DNA from: a bacterium
GTDB lineage: Bacteria; UBP4; UBA4092; JAOAEQ01
Direction of reading: 5' to 3'
Length of the DNA stretch: 64,000 nt
Assembly (NCBI GenBank): GCA_026416715.1
Contig: JAOAEQ010000021.1
Location: 5,448 to 69,447, forward strand
Shown here piece by piece: positions 60,915 to 64,000 of this stretch. How positions within the stretch are numbered: the stretch's first letter is position 1; each line of letters begins with the position of its first letter. The notes under the pieces are model-generated. The model was not told the DNA's origin and did no database searches. It saw nothing but the letters and a program-made list of their open reading frames with translations. A program made the position numbers and the translations under genes.

Positions 60915-61190
60915 TTACATTCCGATCGTGAACATACGTTCTAAATCATGTTTTGAATACACCCGAAATGCAATCAATGTTTCCGATTTCAGTATTCCGT
61001 CAACTTTCAGCATTTTATTGGTAACCAGCTCGGCTAAACTCTCATTATCTTTAACCCGAATGATTGCGACTAAATCATATTCTCCAGCTACGGAATATAC
61101 TTCGGTTATCCCTGACATTTCAGCGAGTTTCTCAGCGACCGTATTGATGGAATCCCGTTGAATATTTAATAGAACAATAGCGGTAACCAT
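60915..61190 (-). CDS. Stand-alone Lrp/AsnC-type ligand-binding domain
   Basis: A 91-residue RAM/ACT-like domain without the DNA-binding helix-turn-helix: VTAIVLLNIQRDSINTVAEKL, then ITEVYSVAGEYDLVAII and ILKSETLIAFRVYSKHDLERM. Such single-domain proteins form rings and bind amino acids or act as partners for full Lrp proteins. It precedes yicC by 42 bases. The role here is unknown. Confidence 0.88.
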   Translation of the reverse strand: MVTAIVLLNIQRDSINTVAEKLAEMSGITEVYSVAGEYDLVAIIRVKDNESLAELVTNKMLKVDGILKSETLIAFRVYSKHDLERMFTIGM

Positions 61191-61364
61191 ATGTTTCCCC
61201 TTTTGCTAGTAGTGCTATTCGATACATTCAACCTATCAAAAATACCATTCAATGATACATTTTGTCTAGTCTAAACTATTCCGTTTGTGGTCGAAGCAAA
61301 TAGCTGGTTATAACTAATGCAACATATAATATATGGCAAAGTATTTTTCGATACACGCGCACCT

Positions 61365-62498
61365 ATGAAAATTCTCCTTACCTCGGTTAGTATCGGTTCA
61401 GGACATCTACGGGCAGCTGAAGCGATTGCGGTCGCATTCCGACAGCGTTATCCGGAGTGTTGCATCAAGCATATTGATACGCTTGATTATCTCAATCCGA
61501 TATATCGGCGGATTTACGCTGGCGGGTATTTGATGTTGGTGAAACACTTCCCTATCCTTTTAGGCAAGCTGTATCGCCAAACTGCTACCATTTCGTTTAC
61601 TTCGTTGCCTTCAAGCATTCGGATTACTGCTGATTATTTGAATGCAGGAAAGTTTATCCGCTTACTGAATGAATATACCCCAGATATTGTGGTTAACACC
61701 CATTTTCTTGCGCCGGAAATTATCGCTATGGTAAAAAAACGGAAACGAGCGAACCTCCTGCAAGTCACTTGCATAACCGATTATACCGCGCATTCGTTCT
61801 GGGTTAATCCGTATATTGACCGATTGTATGTTGGCGCAGAGGTTGTCAAACAGGAATTGATTCAGCAAAATATTCCGGCGGAAAAAATTATGGTTACCGG
61901 TATCCCGATTCATCCACAGTTTCAGCAGAAGATAGAACCACGGACTGCGCGAATCCATTTCGGATTAGAACCGAATATACCGAGTATTCTAGTTTTAAGC
62001 GGCGGATTCGGTATCGGGAATGTATCGAAACTGGTTACGCGCATTCGCGCAACGTCGTTTCCGCAACCGATCCAATGGGTTATTGTTGCGGGAAAAAATG
62101 AACGGTTACGTAACCAGCTGATGCATGGAGCATTATCAGGTAACGTTCCGATGAAAATTATCGGATATACGAACGAAATGCATATGTTACTCGATGCAGT
62201 AGATTTGGTGGTTACGAAAGCGGGTGGATTATCCATCAGTGAAATTTTAGCGAAAGGATTACCGATGCTCATTGTTGATCCGATCCCCGGTCAGGAAGAG
62301 AAAAACACTGCGTATATCGTTCAGCATCATGCGGGAATCGCTGTCAAAAATATTTCGGATATCCCGCACCTGCTGCTCGACCTGCTCAATAATACTACTC
62401 GGCGAAAAGAATTACAACAAAACGCAAAATTGTTAGCGAAACCGAACGCAGCGTTTGATATTGTTAACGATATTGCAGAACTGGTTGCTTCTCGGTAG
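61365..62498 (+). CDS. MGDG-synthase/UgtP-type glycosyltransferase
   Basis: A 377-residue GT-B enzyme of family 28 that resembles diacylglycerol glycosyltransferases and MurG. N-terminus MKILLTSVSIGSGHLRAAEAI, then FHLAPEI-like NTHFLAPEIIAMV, YVGAEVVKQEL, ILVLSGGFGIGNV, and the donor site TKAGGLSISEILAKGLPMLI with PGQEEKNTAYI. It probably adds a sugar to a membrane lipid. ATG 61365 is the natural start; the frame stays open to ATG 61317. It is transcribed away from the Lrp-like gene. Confidence 0.85.
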   Translation: MKILLTSVSIGSGHLRAAEAIAVAFRQRYPECCIKHIDTLDYLNPIYRRIYAGGYLMLVKHFPILLGKLYRQTATISFTSLPSSIRITADYLNAGKFIRLLNEYTPDIVVNTHFLAPEIIAMVKKRKRANLLQVTCITDYTAHSFWVNPYIDRLYVGAEVVKQELIQQNIPAEKIMVTGIPIHPQFQQKIEPRTARIHFGLEPNIPSILVLSGGFGIGNVSKLVTRIRATSFPQPIQWVIVAGKNERLRNQLMHGALSGNVPMKIIGYTNEMHMLLDAVDLVVTKAGGLSISEILAKGLPMLIVDPIPGQEEKNTAYIVQHHAGIAVKNISDIPHLLLDLLNNTTRRKELQQNAKLLAKPNAAFDIVNDIAELVASR

Positions 62499-62667
62499 AA
62501 TCAAGCATTGCGGACAACGATGGTCGCAGAACGGAATGGATCCCTTTGTATTCGATTCCCGCTGCGATACTTTCCAGATTCTGGTTCAGTGCGAGTTTCC
62601 TTGTTCCATGTAAAGAGGATGGGATGAATCTTGACGAGCCGATTTCTATTCGAATCAAAATTTCAAG

Positions 62668-62696
62668 TAGACAAAAAACAGTAGATATTGTACACT
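62668..62696 (+). promoter_or_regulatory. Candidate promoter of pheA
   Basis: TAGACA (62668-62673) and TACACT (62691-62696) are separated by 17 bases, 45 bases before the ATG. The match to consensus is moderate. Confidence 0.4.
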
Positions 62697-62740
62697 ATTT
62701 ACCGTGATCTATCTAATCAGAGGAACCTAAAACTAAGCGT

Positions 62741-63859
62741 ATGAAAAAATCAGCTAAATCAGATTATACCATTGAATTAGCCAAATTCCGTGAACGAATC
62801 AATCAAATTGATTCGCAGCTCTTGCGCTTATTAAACCAGCGGTTTGAAATTGTGCTGGAAATAGCGAAATTAAAAAAACAGAATAAAGTGAAATCATTTT
62901 ACGCGCCCCACCGGGAACACCAGATTTACGCGCGATTGTTTAAAGAGAATCAGGGTCCGATGTCCAACCAAGCGATACAATCTATTTTTCGCGAGATAAT
63001 GTCGGCGAGTATCGCGTTAGAGAAAAAACTCAAAGTAGCTTACCTCGGTCCGGAAGCATCGTTTACGCATATGGCAGCGTTATCGCGATTCGGTTCCCAG
63101 ATGGAATATGTTCCTTTGCCAAGTATCGCCGATGTATTTATTGAAGTAGCAAAAAAATGGGCGGATTATGGCGTCGTTCCGATCGAAAATTCTACTGAAG
63201 GGGTGATAAACCATACGTTAGATATGTTTATGTCATTAAGTTCAGCGGCGGAACTGCAAATTTGTTCTGAAATCACGATGGAAATACGCCATCATCTTCT
63301 GTCGAACGGCGAATTGAAATGCATCAAAAAGGTATATTCTCGCGATACTGCGTTAGCCCAGTGTCGGCAATGGTTACAGAACAATTTACCGACTGCAGAA
63401 CTTATTCCGGTATCGAGTACAACGCGAGGAGTACAATTAGCGAAAAAAGATAAAACTGCAGCAGCGATTTCGAGTGAATTAGCGGCTTCATTATATGGGG
63501 TAAAAATTCTGGCGTATGGAATAGAAGATATTCCGGGTAATGTTACTCGGTTTTTAGTTATAGGCCGAACCGTGAGTGAAAAGAGTGGGAATGATAAAAC
63601 GTCAATTATGTTTTCGTTGAAAGATAGAGTTGGCGCGTTATACGATGCATTAAAACCATTCCAAAAATATAACATTAACTTAACGAAAATCGAATCCCGT
63701 CCATCGCGACGTCGCGCTTGGGAATATATATTCTTTGTCGATTTTAATGGATATAAGGATGACGATAACGTAGTTAAAGCGTTAAAAGAAGTTAGTGACC
63801 AATGTGTATATTTAAAAATACTTGGGTCATATCCTGCGAGTAAAATTAGAGCGGATTAA
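62741..63859 (+). CDS. pheA: Bifunctional chorismate mutase / prephenate dehydratase
   Basis: Converts chorismate to prephenate and then phenylpyruvate for phenylalanine synthesis. 372 residues in three parts: chorismate mutase 1-90 (RERINQIDSQLLRLLNQRFE), prephenate dehydratase about 97-275 (VAYLGPEASFTHMAALSRFG, PIENSTEGVINHTLD, the TRF motif in NVTRFLVIG) and a C-terminal ACT domain about 285-365 with the ESRP motif (KIESRPSRRRAWEY) for feedback by phenylalanine. The ribosome site is weak. Confidence 0.96.
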   Translation: MKKSAKSDYTIELAKFRERINQIDSQLLRLLNQRFEIVLEIAKLKKQNKVKSFYAPHREHQIYARLFKENQGPMSNQAIQSIFREIMSASIALEKKLKVAYLGPEASFTHMAALSRFGSQMEYVPLPSIADVFIEVAKKWADYGVVPIENSTEGVINHTLDMFMSLSSAAELQICSEITMEIRHHLLSNGELKCIKKVYSRDTALAQCRQWLQNNLPTAELIPVSSTTRGVQLAKKDKTAAAISSELAASLYGVKILAYGIEDIPGNVTRFLVIGRTVSEKSGNDKTSIMFSLKDRVGALYDALKPFQKYNINLTKIESRPSRRRAWEYIFFVDFNGYKDDDNVVKALKEVSDQCVYLKILGSYPASKIRAD

Positions 63860-63865
63860 TCAGTA

Positions 63866-63973
63866 TAACCAAGAAGCACCTCGGCGACCTCGGCGCTTTC
63901 TGCGGTGAATAAAATTGCTTCTTGGTAATCCCGTTAGGGATGATTGATTCTAGCCCAGCCATTTATGGCTGGG
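63866..63973 (+). repeat. Intergenic repeat module 1, copy C
   Basis: ACCAAGAAGCACCTCGGCG, TTTCTGCGGTGAA, TTGCTTCTTGGTAATCCC, GTTAGGGATGATTGATTCTA and GCCCAGCCATTTATGGCTGG, near-identical to copy B and close to copy A. It begins a few bases after pheA and probably continues as a larger cluster beyond the window. Confidence 0.9.
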
Positions 63974-64000
63974 AATCAAATTACCGCAATCAAATAATGT

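Noticed and set aside
62464-62658. A minus-strand frame of 64 residues between the glycosyltransferase and pheA
   Set aside because: It overlaps the end of the glycosyltransferase gene and has no ribosome site or recognisable fold.

Overview
The window comes from the chromosome of an AT-rich diderm (Gram-negative-type) bacterium, probably an uncultured lineage. The diderm reading rests on a CMP-KDO synthetase, a heptose-7-phosphate kinase, an outer-membrane secretin with PilM/PilN, and FtsEX with an EnvC-like partner. It also carries genes more familiar from Gram-positive bacteria: RNase Y with YmdB, and BshA/BshC for bacillithiol. I cannot assign a phylum from the sequence alone. There is no phage, integrase, transposase, CRISPR array or rRNA. 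The content is mostly housekeeping on the minus strand, with a few short plus-strand units.

Layout. 1-1420 (+): two permeases of a sugar ABC importer, the first cut by the window edge. 1502-5523 (-): a secreted golvesin-like/thioredoxin-like protein, then the division locus ftsE-ftsX-envC-like. 5911-12929 (-): isoprenoid precursor genes (dxs, ispA), exonuclease VII (xseB, xseA), ymdB and rny. 13079-13415 (+): a compact unit for a 62-residue protein with its own promoter, ribosome site and hairpin. 13478-18662 (-): ilvD-ilvB-ilvN-ilvC. 18983-23720 (-): polA, coaE, rho. 24163-30080 (-): a PilM-PilN fusion, a small membrane protein and a very large secretin. 30342-32975: a PHP-domain protein and, divergently, two uncharacterised proteins. 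33190-33265: tRNA-Ala(CGC). 33379-37931 (-): an unknown conserved protein, heptose kinase, kdsB and pyrG. 38003-46270 (-): pepP-type peptidase, two GT-C-like membrane proteins, miaA, hfq, hflX, Nudix, pgsA and a zincin, ending in a rho-independent terminator. 46404-49235 (-): metK and ahcY. 49459-54722 (-): eno, bshC, bshA, GHMP kinase. 54945-55310 (+): an SH3-like lipoprotein. 56069-61190 (-): an Lrp-type sensor domain, yicC, gmk, coaBC, pilT and family-4 uracil-DNA glycosylase. 61365-63859 (+): a glycolipid-type glycosyltransferase and pheA.

How the parts fit. PilT and the PilM/N-secretin operon together imply a retractable type IV pilus. metK and ahcY form the SAM cycle. eno, GHMP kinase, bshA and bshC point to bacillithiol synthesis plus a sugar-activation step. 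pepP through hflX is a tightly packed unit in which miaA-hfq-hflX keeps its widespread order.

Most worth a second look: (1) a mosaic of palindromic intergenic repeat modules in three places, one of them flanked by a 27-bp duplication of the 3' end of the uracil-DNA glycosylase gene; (2) an hflX whose conserved N-terminus is in frame but has no ATG, GTG or TTG start; (3) a CoaE whose P-loop lysine is glutamine and an FtsE whose H-loop histidine is glutamine; (4) the PilM-PilN fusion with no recognisable PilO or PilP; (5) the stand-alone 62-residue gene; (6) a conserved 317-residue protein of unknown function beside the heptose kinase. I did not find a clearly new multi-gene defence or mobile system. 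Gene names rest on motif recognition; no database search was run.
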